A stretch of DNA of 64,000 nucleotides from Prescottella defluvii (GCA_029690005.1 CP121458.1:1984001-2048000); one strand, 5' to 3'; numbered from the stretch's first letter, positions 19,191 to 51,608 are shown. Program-made: numbers and translations. Notes: generated by a model from the letters alone, not told the origin.

Positions 19191-20461
19191 TCATCGCACC
19201 GGCCTGCTGGTGCGTCTGCCGAACGGGGAGGGCCCGATGTCCTTGCCCGGCAGGTCGAGTGGCGTCGGGTCGATCGACGCAGCCGGCTCCTGCGCCGGGG
19301 GCAGCACGGGAGGTTCGACGGGGTCGTCGTCCACGGCGTCGGGCCAGGCGGCGTTGACGTTGTCGGCGTCCACCGGCGTGCGCCGCGATCGGAACCACAT
19401 CGCGGTCGACATCGCGACCAGAATCGCGAACACCGTCACGACGCCGGCTGCCCCACCGATCAGGTTCGCGAGCGCCCAACACGCGGCGCCGACGGCAGCG
19501 GCGGCGGGCAGGGTGAACACCCACGCGATCGCCATCCGGCGAGCAACCTGCCAACGGACCTCGGCGCCACTGCGCCCGAGGCCACTGCCGAGGATCGAAC
19601 CGGTCGCCACGTGTGTGGTCGAGAGCGGCAGCCCGAGGTGGCTCGATGTGAGGATGATGGCCGCCGAGGCCGATTCGGCGGCGACGCCCTGCCGTGCAGA
19701 GATGTCCACCAGCCCTTTCCCGAGGGTGCGGATCACGCGCCAGCCTCCGAACCAGGTCCCGAGTGCAATCGCCAGCGCGCAGGCGATCTTCACCCATGTG
19801 GGCATCTCGCCGTCCGGGGACACGGAACCGTAGGCGACGAGCGCCAGGAAGATCACCCCCATGGTCTTCTGGGCGTCGTTCGTGCCGTGCGCGAGAGACA
19901 CCAGTGAGGCTGATCCGATCTGACCCCACCGGAATCCGGACTCCGCAGTTCGCTCCGGCACGGTCGCGGTTATCCGGAAGATCGCGCGGGTGCCGACGGT
20001 CGAGACAAGTGCCGCGACGACCGGCGAGATCAGGGCGGGCAGGACGATCTTGCCGAGGACGCCGTCCACTCGACCCCACTGGTGCCCAGTGCGGCGAGCG
20101 ATGCGCCGATCAAGCCACCGAACAGCGCATGGGACGAACTCGACGGCATAGCGAACAGCCAGGTCGTCAGGTTCCACAGGATCCCGCCGGCCAGCCCCGC
20201 GAACACGATGACGAGCAACGCCTCGCCCCGTGCCGATCCGAGGTTCACGATTCCGCGGGCCACGGTGGCCGCGACGGAGACCGAGAGGAACGCCCCGATC
20301 AGGTTCAGTACCGCCGAGAGCGTCACGGCGGTGCGCGGGCCGAGGGCACCAGTCGCGATCGAGGTGGCCATCGCATTGCCGGTGTCGTGAAACCCGTTGG
20401 TGAAGTCGAACGCCAGCGCGGTCACCACCACGAGAGCGAGGACGACGAAGTCCGTGGGCAC
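19191..20461 (-). CDS. inorganic phosphate transporter, PiT family
   Basis: Low-affinity, cation-coupled phosphate permease in the membrane, about 423 residues. The two PiT signature repeats are present: 'ALAFDFTNGFHDTGNAMATSIATGALGPRTAV' near the N-terminus and 'VSLAHGTNDAQKTMGVIFLALV' in the second half. Start GTG at 20461; the two ATGs just upstream are out of frame. One frameshift near 20060 ('TSGVEWTA' against 'GVDGVLGKIVLPALISPVVA'). The acidic, Pro-rich C-terminal tail is unusual in composition but plausible. It leads an operon with the SulP permease; a pairing of phosphate and anion transporters without an obvious regulator. Confidence 0.9.
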
Positions 20462-20535
20462 ATCATCGAGTGTGCATCCCCCGGGGCGTCGAAGAGGGCT
20501 GAATCAGCACGACTTTCGGGGTTCGCCCGGGTCGG

Positions 20536-21165
20536 TCATACTCCGGCGGCAAGCGCCGCGGTCGTCATCCGACGCAGCACTGCCCGGGTGCGGGTCGGCG
20601 AGGTCCGGTTCGCGCTGTGCGGGGTCGAGTTGAGCAGGCCGAACGTCGCATGCGCCTTCACCCGCGCCTCCAACTCGTCGAGTTCCGGATCGACCTGGCG
20701 CAGGATCTCCACCCAGGCTTCCACGTAGCGCCGCTGGTACTGGCGAACGAGCCTGCGGTCGGCTTCCGGCAGCGACCCGAGTTCGCGGTCCTGGACCCGG
20801 ATCAGATCCGGCTCGCTCATCACGAAGTCGAGATGGAACTCGATGAGTCCGTCCAGGGCCTCCTGTGCGGTGCGGGCCTCGGTCACGACCGCGGTCCCGC
20901 CCTCGAGGAGTCGGCGGCTGATGTCGGTGAGCAACTCGATCAGCAGGGCGTCCTTGTTGGGGAAGTGGCGGTAGACGGCCGGGCCGCTGATGCCCACCGC
21001 GGCGCCGAGGTCCTCGAGGCGCACTCCGGAGAAGCCGCGCTCGGCGACGAGACGAGCCGCCGCCCGTAGCAGTTCGCGCCGCCTGTCGGCCTTGGCGCGG
21101 CTGCGCCGGCTGGCGGGTCGGTCGTCGAGTGCCTGTTCGCCCGTGTCGGGCTCGAGGTCGGTCAT
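20536..21165 (-). CDS. TetR-family repressor of the leucine/isovalerate operon (proposed)
   Basis: About 209 residues from ATG 21165; the frame is open upstream to 21222, but the ATG before 'TDLEPDTGEQ' is the sensible start. The helix-turn-helix is 'GFSGVRLEDLGAAVGISGPAVYRHFPNKDALLIELL', a standard TetR N-terminus, followed by a helical ligand-binding domain with 'VQDRELGSLPEADRRLVRQYQRRYVEAWVEIL'. It is divergent from the acyl-CoA carboxylase operon, the same arrangement as the TetR gene beside the accD1 cluster of mycobacteria. The 144-nt gap holds two GTTA-type palindromes, probable sites for control of both directions. The inducer is probably an acyl-CoA of branched-chain breakdown (inference). 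Confidence 0.86.
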   Translation of the reverse strand: MTDLEPDTGEQALDDRPASRRSRAKADRRRELLRAAARLVAERGFSGVRLEDLGAAVGISGPAVYRHFPNKDALLIELLTDISRRLLEGGTAVVTEARTAQEALDGLIEFHLDFVMSEPDLIRVQDRELGSLPEADRRLVRQYQRRYVEAWVEILRQVDPELDELEARVKAHATFGLLNSTPHSANRTSPTRTRAVLRRMTTAALAAGV

Positions 21166-21226
21166 GTCGTGTTCCCTACGCAGTGATCTCCGGCAACTTC
21201 GTCGCCGATGTGATCTGGACAACTCA

Positions 21227-21242
21227 GTTAATCACGGATAAC
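21227..21242. promoter_or_regulatory. TetR operator candidate 1
   Basis: GTTAATCACGGATAAC, an imperfect palindrome with matched GTTA/TAAC ends, in the divergent gap between the tetR and carboxylase genes. It resembles the second site 26 nt downstream. Confidence 0.5.
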
Positions 21243-21252
21243 CTAGATTTCA

Positions 21253-21268
21253 GTTAGTCGGAATTAAC
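21253..21268. promoter_or_regulatory. TetR operator candidate 2
   Basis: GTTAGTCGGAATTAAC, a palindrome with GTTA/TAAC ends that extends to AGTTA...TAACT (21252-21269). Together with site 1 it gives the consensus GTTANTC-N3-ATNAC with small variation. Confidence 0.52.
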
Positions 21269-21309
21269 TCAACTCAGAGTATCGTGAACCTCCACGGGAG
21301 GACGGTGAC

Positions 21310-22889
<1,580 letters not shown>

Positions 22890-22896
22890 GGGCCAG

Positions 22897-24929
22897 ATGA
22901 CTACACAGTTCGACACCGTCCTGGTTGCCAACCGCGGCGAGATCGCGGTCCGCGTCATCCGCACGTTGCGCAGCATGGGCATCCGCTCGGTCGCGGTCTA
23001 CAGCGAGGCGGACGCCGGTGCGCGGCACGTCCGTGAGGCCGACACCGCGGTGCTGATCGGTCCCGCCGCCGCCCGCGAGAGCTACCTCGACATCGACCGG
23101 GTCCTCGACGCCGCGAAGCGCACGGGCGCGCAGGCGATCCACCCCGGCTACGGATTCCTCTCCGAGAACACCGCGTTCGCTGCCGCCTGCGCGGCGGCCG
23201 GCATCGCGTTCCTCGGCCCGTCGGCACGGGCCATCGAGGTGATGGGCGACAAGATCACCGCGAAGAACGCGGTGGCCGCGTTCGACGTCCCGGTGGTTCC
23301 GGGCATCGCGAAGCCCGGGCTGTCCGACGCCGAACTGATCGCCGCCGCCGACGACATCGGTTACCCGGTGCTCGTCAAACCGTCCGCGGGTGGCGGCGGC
23401 AAGGGCATGCGATTGGTCGAGGATGCCGCGGATCTGCCCGGTGCGCTGGTCAGCGCGCGCCGTGAGGCGGCGTCGGCGTTCGGCGACGACACGCTGTTCC
23501 TGGAGCGGTTCGTGTTGCGGCCGCGGCACATCGAGGTGCAGATCCTCGCCGACGGCCACGGCAACGTCGTGCACCTCGGTGAGCGCGAGTGCAGCCTGCA
23601 GCGCCGGCACCAGAAGGTGATCGAGGAGGCGCCGTCCCCGCTGCTCGACGCCGCGACCCGGGCCCGGATCGGCGCCGCCGCGTGCAACACCGCCCGCAGC
23701 GTCGATTACACCGGCGCGGGCACCGTGGAGTTCATCGTGTCCGCGGATCGGCCCGACGAGTTCTTCTTCATGGAGATGAACACCCGCCTGCAGGTGGAGC
23801 ACCCGGTCACCGAGATGGTGACGGGACTCGACCTCGTCGAGTGGCAGGTGCGGATCGCAGCCGGGGAGCCGCTCGGCTTCACCCAGGACGACGTCACGCT
23901 CACCGGGCATGCGATCGAGGCCCGCGTGTACGCGGAGGATCCCGCCCGCGGCTTCCTGCCGACCGGTGGCGCGGTGCTGGGCCTGGCCGAACCATCCGGT
24001 GCGGGAGTGCGTGTCGACTCCGGTCTGCACGACGGCACCGTCGTCGGCAGCGACTACGACCCGATGCTGGCGAAGGTGATCGCGCACGGCGACGACCGCG
24101 CCGAGGCGTTGCGTCGTCTCGACCGCGCGCTCGCGGACACCGCGGTGTTGGGTGTGGTCACCAACGTCGACTTTCTCCGGTTCCTGCTCGCCGACGAGGA
24201 CGTCCGTGCCGGACGCCTCGACACGGGTCTGCTGGACCGTCGGGTCACCGACTTCCACGCGCCGGCGGTCGACGACGACGTCCTGTTCGCCGCCGCCGCG
24301 CACCACTGGCTCGGGTTGTGGGAGCGCGGTACCGCACGCGGGGCCGACCCGTGGGACGTGCCCAGCGGTTGGCGTGTCGGTGGCCCGCAACCGGTCTCGG
24401 TGCGCCTGCGCTCCGGTGACCGCACCGAGCACGTCCTGCTCACCGGCACACCCGACGACGGTCTCGCCCGCATCGAGGGCGGCGAGAACCGCACGCTGAC
24501 GACCCGGCTCGACGACGGCACCCTGACCGTCGTGGTCGACGGCCGCCGCGACACCTACCGCGTCGCGGAGGACGACGGAACCCTGTGGCTCGCAGGAGGT
24601 GGCGGCACGTGGATCGTCTCGCAGCTGCGCGAGGCCAGCGTTCGCGGCGACGACGCCCACACGGGTGAAGCCGAGCTGACCAGTCCGATGCCCGGCACCG
24701 TCATCGCGGTGGCCGCGACGTCCGGTGACACCGTCGACGCCGGTACCGCCGTCGTGGTCGTCGAGGCCATGAAGATGGAGCACACGCTGTCCGCGCCGAT
24801 CGCCGGCATCGTCGAGGTCCTCGTCGCCGTCGGCGACCAGGTCAAGGTCGATCAACCCCTCGCGCGGGTCAGTCCGCAACCGAATCCGAGCAGTCTCCCG
24901 AACTCGCACCGAAGGATGTCGTGTCATGA
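22897..24929 (+). CDS. accA1: acyl-CoA carboxylase alpha subunit (biotin carboxylase + biotin carrier)
   Basis: ATP-dependent biotin carboxylase fused to a biotin carrier domain, partner of the beta subunit upstream. The biotin carboxylase part spans residues ~5-450: '[20 protein letters not shown]', '[10 protein letters not shown]', '[14 protein letters not shown]', '[21 protein letters not shown]', '[17 protein letters not shown]'. The carrier domain has the biotin-attachment motif '[11 protein letters not shown]'. The uninterrupted frame runs on past the next gene's start, which is implausible. A small indel near 24865-24875 instead gives '...[17 protein letters not shown]' and a stop at 24929 overlapping the fadE ATG. 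This ATGA junction is like those of the following genes. Confidence 0.9.
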
Positions 24930-26095
24930 CCGAGTACCTCTCCACCGCATCGCTGCCCGACGAGTACCAGCAGCTCGCGAAGACCGTCCGGGACTTCGCG
25001 CAGAGCGTGGTCGCGCCGGTGTCCGCCGAGCACGACGCGAACCACACCTTCCCGTACGAGGTGGTCGACGGCATGGCCGACATGGGCCTGTTCGGACTGC
25101 CGTTCCCCGAGGAGTACGGCGGCATGGGCGGCGACTACTTCGCGCTGTGCCTCGCGCTCGAGGAACTCGGCAAGGTGGACCAGTCCGTCGCGATCACCCT
25201 CGAGGCCGGCGTCTCGTTGGGCGCGATGCCGGTATACCGCTTCGGCAACGAGGAGCAGAAGCAGGAGTGGCTGCCGCAGCTGACGAGCGGAAAGTCGTTG
25301 GCGGCCTTCGGTCTCACCGAACCCGGCGCCGGTAGCGACGCGGGCGGCACCCGCACCACCGCGAAACTGGAGGGTGAGCAGTGGATCATCAATGGCAACA
25401 AGCAGTTCATCACCAACTCCGGCACGAACATCACCAAGCTCGTCACGGTCACGGCCGTCACCGGCGTCAAGGAGAACGGCAAGAAGGAGATCTCCACGAT
25501 CCTGGTGCCGACGTCCACCCCCGGGTTCACCGCCGAACCGGCCTACAACAAGGTCGGCTGGAACGCCTCCGACACCCACCCGCTGACGTTCCAGGACGTG
25601 CGGGTGCCCGAGGCGAACCTGCTCGGTGAACGCGGCCGCGGCTACGCGAACTTCCTGCGCATCCTCGACGAAGGCCGCATCGCCATCGCGGCCCTGTCGG
25701 TCGGCGCCGCGCAGGGCTGCGTCGACGAGAGCGTCCGCTACGCGAAGGAACGTGAGGCGTTCGGACGCCCGATCGGCGCCAACCAGGCCATCGAGTTCAA
25801 GATCGCGCGGATGGAGGCCCGCGCCCACGTCGCACGGACCGCCTACTACGACGCCGCCGCACTCATGTTGTCCGGCAAGCCGTTCAAGAAGCAGGCGTCC
25901 ATCGCGAAGCTCGTCGCGAGCGAGGCCGCGATGGACAATGCGCGCGATGCCACCCAGATCTTCGGTGGATACGGTTTCATGAACGAGTACCCGGTGGCCC
26001 GCCACTACCGCGACAGCAAGATCCTCGAGGTTGGCGAGGGCACCACCGAGGTCCAGTTGATGCTGATCGCGCGGGAACTGGGGGTGTCGGTGTGA
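24926..26095 (+). CDS. fadE19: acyl-CoA dehydrogenase (isovaleryl-CoA dehydrogenase-like)
   Basis: FAD-dependent acyl-CoA dehydrogenase of 389 residues, intact. In the leucine pathway it would convert isovaleryl-CoA to 3-methylcrotonyl-CoA, the substrate of the carboxylase upstream. Signatures: '[38 protein letters not shown]' (first acyl-CoA dehydrogenase motif), '[11 protein letters not shown]', and '[42 protein letters not shown]' split around the second motif. It overlaps both neighbours by 4 nt. The gene symbol follows the mycobacterial cluster order. Substrate could also be 2-methylbutyryl-CoA or isobutyryl-CoA; the sequence alone does not settle this. Confidence 0.9.
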   Translation: MTEYLSTASLPDEYQQLAKTVRDFAQSVVAPVSAEHDANHTFPYEVVDGMADMGLFGLPFPEEYGGMGGDYFALCLALEELGKVDQSVAITLEAGVSLGAMPVYRFGNEEQKQEWLPQLTSGKSLAAFGLTEPGAGSDAGGTRTTAKLEGEQWIINGNKQFITNSGTNITKLVTVTAVTGVKENGKKEISTILVPTSTPGFTAEPAYNKVGWNASDTHPLTFQDVRVPEANLLGERGRGYANFLRILDEGRIAIAALSVGAAQGCVDESVRYAKEREAFGRPIGANQAIEFKIARMEARAHVARTAYYDAAALMLSGKPFKKQASIAKLVASEAAMDNARDATQIFGGYGFMNEYPVARHYRDSKILEVGEGTTEVQLMLIARELGVSV

Positions 26096-26565
26096 CAACG
26101 CGCAAGATCGTCCAGCGCGGGCTGTGGTTCGAGGAGTTCGAGACCGGGGTGGTGTACGCACACCGGCCCGGCCGCACCATCACCGAGGCCGACAACGTCC
26201 TGTTCACGACGCTTACGATGAACACCCAGGCACTGCACCTGGACGCCGCGTTCGCGGCCGAGACCCAGTTCGGTGAGCGCCTGGTGAACTCGATGTTCAC
26301 CCTGTCCACCCTCGTCGGTCTGTCGGTGGCACAGCTGACGCAGGGGACCATCGTCGCGAACCTCGGCTTCTCCGAGATCGCGTTCCCCAAGCCCCTGTTC
26401 CACGGCGACACGCTGTACGCCGAGACGGTCGTCACCGACCTGCGCGAGTCCCGCAGTCGGCCGGGGGAGGGCATCGTGACCTTCGAACACACCGGACGCA
26501 ACCAGCACGGCGACGTCGTCGCCACCGCCGTCCGTAAGACCCTCGTGCGGAAGAAGCCGGCATGA
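26092..26565 (+). CDS. MaoC-family (R)-specific enoyl-CoA hydratase
   Basis: Single hot-dog domain of 157 residues. MaoC-type motif near the N-terminus: '[47 protein letters not shown]'. It hydrates an enoyl-CoA; in the corresponding mycobacterial cluster such a protein stands beside the CitE-like lyase that has been tied to leucine and itaconate breakdown. GTG start at 26092 overlapping the dehydrogenase stop, and its stop overlaps the citE start, so expression is coupled. It could also act as a thioesterase-like hot-dog protein, but the 'FTTLTMNTQ...H.D' pattern supports hydratase. Confidence 0.85.
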   Translation: MTTRKIVQRGLWFEEFETGVVYAHRPGRTITEADNVLFTTLTMNTQALHLDAAFAAETQFGERLVNSMFTLSTLVGLSVAQLTQGTIVANLGFSEIAFPKPLFHGDTLYAETVVTDLRESRSRPGEGIVTFEHTGRNQHGDVVATAVRKTLVRKKPA

Positions 26566-27419
26566 GCGGCGCACCGAACACCGAGAGCATCTGGGCGGGA
26601 ACGCTTCCCGGACCCGCCTGGTTGTTCTGCCCGGCCGACCGGCCCGAGCGTTTCGCGAAGGCCGCGGCAGCCGCCGACGTGGTCATCCTCGACCTCGAGG
26701 ACGGCGTCGCCCCGGCGGACAAGGAGGCGGCACGCCGGGCGCTGGTCGACGTGCCGTTGGATCCGGACCGGACGGTGGTGCGGGTGAACGCGCACGGCAC
26801 CGACGACTACGCGCTCGACTGCGCGGCGCTGGACCGCACGCCCTACACCGCGGTGATGCTGCCCAAGTGCGAATCCGTGGACCAGGTCCTCGATCTCGCG
26901 CCGCTGTCGGTGATCGCGCTCGTCGAGTCACCGCTCGGCGCACTGGCGATCGAGCGGGCGGTCCGCGCCGAGAACGCGGTCGGTGTCATGTGGGGCGCCG
27001 AGGACCTCGTGGCGGCTCTCGGCGGAGCGTCGAGTCGCCACGCCGACGGCAGCTATCGGGACGTCGCCCGGCACGTCCGGTCGACCGCGCTGCTCGCCGC
27101 GAAGGCGCACGGCAGGTTCGCGCTCGACTCGGTGTTCCTCGACATCCCGAACCTGGACGGTCTCGGCGCCGAATGCGAGGACGCCGTCGCGGTCGGGTTC
27201 GACGCGAAGGTCGCGATCCACCCCAGTCAGGTCGACGTCATCCGGCGGGCGTACGCACCCACCGCGGAGCAGTTGGGTTGGGCCGAGCGGGTTCTCGCCG
27301 CGGCGACCCGGGAGCGCGGTGTGTTCACGTTCGAGGGTCGGATGGTGGATTCGCCGGTATTGCGGCATGCGGAGGAGATCGTGCGCCGCAGCGGCGCCCA
27401 CAGCGAGGAGCGTGAGTAG
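26562..27419 (+). CDS. citE: CitE-like beta-hydroxyacyl-CoA lyase
   Basis: HpcH/HpaI-CitE family aldolase, 285 residues, intact. Motifs: '[39 protein letters not shown]' (substrate and Mg binding), '[14 protein letters not shown]', '[36 protein letters not shown]', '[15 protein letters not shown]'. The mycobacterial orthologue in the same gene order is described as a lyase acting on (R)-hydroxyacyl-CoA intermediates of leucine breakdown and on citramalyl-CoA from itaconate; the same role is likely here. No citrate lyase alpha or gamma subunit is nearby, so citrate cleavage is not its job. It overlaps maoC by 4 nt; scoA starts immediately after its stop. Confidence 0.88.
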   Translation: MSGAPNTESIWAGTLPGPAWLFCPADRPERFAKAAAAADVVILDLEDGVAPADKEAARRALVDVPLDPDRTVVRVNAHGTDDYALDCAALDRTPYTAVMLPKCESVDQVLDLAPLSVIALVESPLGALAIERAVRAENAVGVMWGAEDLVAALGGASSRHADGSYRDVARHVRSTALLAAKAHGRFALDSVFLDIPNLDGLGAECEDAVAVGFDAKVAIHPSQVDVIRRAYAPTAEQLGWAERVLAAATRERGVFTFEGRMVDSPVLRHAEEIVRRSGAHSEERE

Positions 27420-28165
27420 ATGAGCAAGCTCTGGAATTCGGCGGCGGAGGCCGTCGCGGACATCGCCGACGGATCGTCGCTGACGGTCGGTGGTTTCGGG
27501 TTGTGCGGGATCCCGACCGAGTTGATCGGTGCGTTGGCCGAGCGTGGTGTGACCGGGCTCGAAGGTGTTCTCCAACAACTGTGGTGTCGACGAGTGGGGT
27601 CTGGGGATCCTGTTGGCGGCCGGGCAGATCCGTCGCGTGACCGCGTCGTATGTGGGGAGAACAAGGAGTTCGCCCGCCAGTACCTGTCGGGCGAGCTCGA
27701 GGTGGAGCTGACCCCGCAGGGCACCCTCGCGGAGCGGATGCGGGCCGGTGGCGCCGGGATCCCCGCGTTCTACACCCGGCCGGTGTCGGCACCCCCGTGT
27801 CGGAGGGCGGTCTGCCGTGGCGGTACCACCCGGACGGCTCGGTCGCTATCGCGTCGCCGCCCAAGGAGACCCGCGACTTCGGTGGCAAGACGTTCGTGCT
27901 CGAGGAGTCGATCGTCGCGGACTTCGCACTCGTCCACGCCGAGATCGGCGACACCGAGGGCAATCTGGTGTTCAACAAGACCGCGATGAACTTCAACCCG
28001 CTCGCGGCGATGGCGGGCCGGGTGACGATCGCGCAGGTCGAGCAGCTGGTCGAGCCGGGCGAACTCGATCCGGGGCAGGTGCATCTGCCGGGTGTGTTCG
28101 TCCAGCGTGTGGTGCATACGGGTGTGCAGGACAAGCGAATCGAGAAGCGGACGGTGTCGGCATGA
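27420..28165 (+). CDS. scoA: 3-oxoacid CoA-transferase, subunit A
   Basis: One half of the two-subunit transferase that moves CoA from succinyl-CoA to acetoacetate, the ketoacid released in leucine breakdown. '[18 protein letters not shown]', '[15 protein letters not shown]', '[41 protein letters not shown]', '[15 protein letters not shown]' and '[43 protein letters not shown]' are typical. The frame changes near 27563, 27650 (one G lost, 'gtggggagaac') and 27785. Start ATG abuts the citE stop. About 249 residues. The stop overlaps the scoB ATG. The breaks are probably sequence errors since the distal part and partner are intact. Confidence 0.9.
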
Positions 28166-28815
28166 GCTGGTCACGGGAGCAGATGGCCGCCCGGGCTGCG
28201 GCGGAGATGATCGACGGCGAGTACGTCAATCTGGGGATCGGGTTGCCGACGTTGATCCCGAACTACCTGCCCGACGGGGTGAAGGTGGTGCTGCATTCGG
28301 AGAACGGCATCCTGGGTACCGGCCCCTACCCGAGCGAGGATGCGGTCGACCCGGATCTCATCAACGCCGGCAAGGAGACCGTGACGGTGAACCCGGGTGC
28401 GGCGTTCTTCGATTCGGCGTTGTCGTTCGGGATGATTCGCGGTGGGCACATCGACACCGCGGTCCTGGGCGGCATGCAGGTCTCCCGAAACGGTGACCTC
28501 GCGAACTGGATGGTGCCCGGGAAGATGGTCAAGGGCATGGGCGGGGCGATGGATCTGGTCCACGGTGCCCGCCGCGTCATCGTGGTCATGGAACACACGG
28601 ACCGCGACGGCGGCGCGAAGATCGTCGAGCACTGCTCGCTGCCGCTGACCGGTCGGGCGGTGGTGCAGCGGATCATCACCAACCTCGCCGTCGTCGACGT
28701 CACCGACGGCGGGCTGGTGCTGTGTGAACTCGCACCGGACGTCACCGTCGAGGAGGTGCGGGCCGCGACCGGCACCGAACTGACCGTCGACCTGAAGGAC
28801 GCGCCGGCGGCCTGA
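28162..28815 (+). CDS. scoB: 3-oxoacid CoA-transferase, subunit B
   Basis: Catalytic half of the CoA-transferase, 217 residues, intact. The active-site Glu lies in '[14 protein letters not shown]'. Other family stretches: '[26 protein letters not shown]', '[56 protein letters not shown]', '[20 protein letters not shown]'. ATG 28162 overlaps the scoA stop. It is the last gene of the leucine/isovalerate operon, which ends at the perfect hairpin 11 nt further on. Confidence 0.94.
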   Translation: MSWSREQMAARAAAEMIDGEYVNLGIGLPTLIPNYLPDGVKVVLHSENGILGTGPYPSEDAVDPDLINAGKETVTVNPGAAFFDSALSFGMIRGGHIDTAVLGGMQVSRNGDLANWMVPGKMVKGMGGAMDLVHGARRVIVVMEHTDRDGGAKIVEHCSLPLTGRAVVQRIITNLAVVDVTDGGLVLCELAPDVTVEEVRAATGTELTVDLKDAPAA

Positions 28816-28825
28816 AGCCCCGACA

Positions 28826-28864
28826 ATGGTGCCGGCCGGCGCTGGGTGCGCCGGCCGGCACCAT
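28826..28864 (+). terminator. perfect 16-bp hairpin, terminator of the leucine operon
   Basis: ATGGTGCCGGCCGGCG (28826-28841) pairs without mismatch with 28849-28864 around a 7-nt loop. It begins 11 nt after the scoB stop. No T-tract. The stem is very GC-rich and should be highly stable. Confidence 0.8.
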
Positions 28865-28992
28865 CTCCGCGGGTGCTCGCTCGAAGTGCGGTCTATGACG
28901 CCGATCCGATCGTCGGGTTCGCCGCGACTCGTGGCACTCGTGCATGCTCGGGGTACTGACGGGTAGCTAACGTTCGCCTTGCGGGGTGATGG

Positions 28993-29007
28993 TTGACACC
29001 AATTGGT
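28993..29007 (+). promoter_or_regulatory. TTGACA -35-like box overlapping palindrome ACCAATTGGT
   Basis: TTGACA at 28993-28998 runs straight into the perfect 10-bp palindrome ACCAATTGGT at 28998-29007. GntR/FadR proteins often bind TGGT/ACCA-type sites, so autoregulation of the gene at 29116 is plausible. I see no good -10 box at the expected distance. The rest of 28865-29115 shows nothing clear beyond the ribosome-binding site. Confidence 0.35.
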
Positions 29008-29115
29008 CCGTCGGAAGGGGAGGAAACGACTAAACCCTTGTACCCTTCATCGGTATCGAGCCCGGGTTGCCAGCCCGGGTATGCGTCGGGACCGAGGCCG
29101 AGGAGAGGGACAAAC

Positions 29116-29870
29116 GTGACGGTCGGATCGAAGTCGACTGTGGTGCGGGTGCCCAAGGCGGGTGAGCTCGTGGCCGCCAATCTGCGTCGCCGGATCATCA
29201 CCGGCGAACTCGGTGCCGGGGACCCACTACCGAACGAATCAGTCCTGATGGAGCAGTTCGGGGTGTCGCGTCCCACGCTGCGCGAGGCGTTCCGCATCCT
29301 CGAATCGGAGTCGATCATCACGGTGCTCCGCGGTGCGCGCGGCGGCGCCCGGGTCATGGCGCCGGACCCGTCGGTCGCGGCCCGGTACACCGGCCTGCTG
29401 CTGCAGTACAAGGGGACGCCGCTGGTCGACGTCTACCGTGCCCGCGCGTCGCTCGAGGTGTCCGCGGTCGGCGTGCTGGCCGGGCCCGGTCACACCGAAC
29501 AACTGGACGCGCTCGCGGAATCGATCGCGCAGGGCGCCGATCTGGTCGGGGACGCGGCAGCGTTTGCCCACCACGATGTCCAGCTGCACCAGAGCCTGGT
29601 CGACCTGGCCGGCAACGAGACCCTCTCGGTGCTTGCCGGAATGCTCGCGCACATCATCGACGCTCACAACGCGCTGTTCATCGCCTCGCACGGCGACGAG
29701 CACGACCGACCCGCTGCCCGCGCCGCGCAGCGCGCCTACACGAAGCTGCTGGCCTACCTGCGCAGCGGCGACGCGGTCGAGGCCCAGAGCTTCTGGCAGA
29801 AGAATCTCGACGGGATCGAGAAGTACATGGTGGGGACTCCGAGACGACGCTGGTCGAGATCCTCTCCTGA
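29116..29870 (+). CDS. GntR-family regulator, FadR/FCD subfamily
   Basis: Transcription factor of about 251 residues. N-terminal winged helix: 'KAGELVAANLRRRIITGELGAGDPLPNESVLMEQFGVSRPTLREAFRILESESIITVLRGARGGARV'. C-terminal helical FCD ligand-binding domain: 'DVYRARASLEVSAVGVLAG', 'AFAHHDVQLHQSLVDLAGNETLSVLAGML'. GTG start at 29116 behind AGGAGAGG. One G is lost near 29832 (atggtggggactcc); the restored frame ends 'EKYMVGDSETTLVEILS' at 29870. The long upstream open frame to 28993 is not coding. It stands alone between the leucine operon and the NRPS block, so its target is unknown. Confidence 0.87.
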
Positions 29871-29926
29871 GGCCACCTCGCCGCGAACCAGGGCGGATGT
29901 CAGTCGACGCGCGTACTGTGCGGTCC

Positions 29927-30352
29927 GTGAGCAGTCTGCGTGACGAGAAGGTCCGGGAGTTCCTCACACATGGGACCCGGACGGGCAAGCTCGGCTTCCT
30001 CTCCGGCGACGGGCGACCGCTCGTGGCGCCGGTCTGGTTCGTGGTCGAGGGCGACGAGGTGTTGTTCAACACGGGCGCGTCGACGGCGAAGGGGAGATAT
30101 CTCTCGCGCGATCCCCGCGTGGTGCTGTGTGTCGACCTCGAGGAACCCCCGTACGCGTTCGTGCAGATTCAGGGCGACGCGGTGCTGTCCACGGATCCCG
30201 ACGAGCTGTTGCGGGTGGCGACCGAGATCGGGCGCCGGTACATGGGGGACGAGCGGGCGGAGGAGTTCGGCCGCCGCAACGGTGTCCCAGGTGAGTTCGT
30301 CGTGAGGGTGCGCCCGACCAAGGTGATCGCGGCCCTGGACGTCACCGGCTGA
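29927..30352 (+). CDS. PPOX-class flavin/F420-dependent oxidoreductase family protein
   Basis: Split-barrel flavin-binding protein, 141 residues from GTG 29927 ('VSSLRDEKVREFLTHGTRTGKLGFLSGDGRPLVAPVWFVVEGDEVLFNT'); an ATG at 29897 would add 10 residues. The pattern 'GKLGFLSGDGRPLVAPVWF' and later 'PYAFVQIQGDAVLS', 'IGRRYMGDERAEEFGRRN' fits the actinobacterial F420/FMN-dependent PPOX group. Its substrate is unknown. It lies 56 nt after the GntR gene, so the two may be co-transcribed. It is not obviously part of the NRPS pathway, which starts 371 nt later. Confidence 0.8.
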   Translation: MSSLRDEKVREFLTHGTRTGKLGFLSGDGRPLVAPVWFVVEGDEVLFNTGASTAKGRYLSRDPRVVLCVDLEEPPYAFVQIQGDAVLSTDPDELLRVATEIGRRYMGDERAEEFGRRNGVPGEFVVRVRPTKVIAALDVTG

Positions 30353-30367
30353 CGGTCCGCCGGACCG
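30353..30367 (+). terminator. short hairpin after the PPOX gene
   Basis: CGGTCC (30353-30358) and GGACCG (30362-30367) pair around GCC directly after the stop. A weak terminator candidate. Confidence 0.35.
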
Positions 30368-30723
30368 CCGGAAATGGGTTCTCGCGGGGCGACCCTGTAG
30401 ATTCTTACGGGTGCTCAGCCCAGGAAAACCGGTAATCGACCGCCGCACGTGACCCCCTCGGAAAGGCCGGGGCGCGGCGAGTGTGTTCGATCACGGTCCT
30501 AGTGGTTGACCGACTCTCCCTCAACTCGGTGACCGGCGTCAGCCGGTGCTGCCTGCTGTAACGAAACAGGTCCGATCAGCAGATATACACCCGAGCGCGG
30601 GCCGTACCGGCTGTTTGTTCCGGTCCTGTGGCGGGCTCGGCTGGACAGGTGTGCTCGGTGTCCGCCGCGGGTCGATCCTTCGACGCGCGCGGGGCGTGTG
30701 ACGGTGGGTAGAAAGGCTAGGGT
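30368..30723 (+). promoter_or_regulatory. leader region upstream of the NRPS genes
   Basis: About 356 nt without a gene. It holds a small hairpin at 30532-30547 (ACCGGC, loop GTCA, GCCGGT) and an AT-richer patch 'cagatatacacc' near 30590 that could contain a -10 element (TATACA). No strong promoter or operator is obvious. The region must carry the promoter of the megasynthase. Confidence 0.4.
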
Positions 30724-51566
<20,843 letters not shown>

Positions 51567-51584
51567 TCGCGTTCGGATGAGGCC

Positions 51585-51608
51585 GGGGAGTCGATCGATC
51601 GGCTCCCC
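51585..51608 (+). other. hairpin between NRPS-1 and NRPS-2
   Basis: GGGGAGTCGATC (51585-51596) against GATCGGCTCCCC (51597-51608): 11 of 12 positions pair. It lies in the 90-nt gap, 19 nt after the NRPS-1 stop and before the GGGAGG site of NRPS-2. It could attenuate or stabilise the transcript. Confidence 0.45.

Noticed and set aside
17843-19357. A 504-codon plus-strand open frame opposite the SulP gene
   Set aside because: His/Arg/Asp-rich shadow; the minus strand shows SulP and STAS motifs.
24930-25335. Extension of the biotin carboxylase subunit by about 135 residues into fadE19
   Set aside because: The extension is out of frame with conserved fadE19 sequence and has no homologous look; a small indel near 24870 gives a natural stop with ATGA overlap.
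28993-29115. An N-terminal extension of the GntR regulator from 28993
   Set aside because: The upstream residues are low-complexity and unlike the family; GTG 29116 has a good ribosome-binding site and starts at the expected place.
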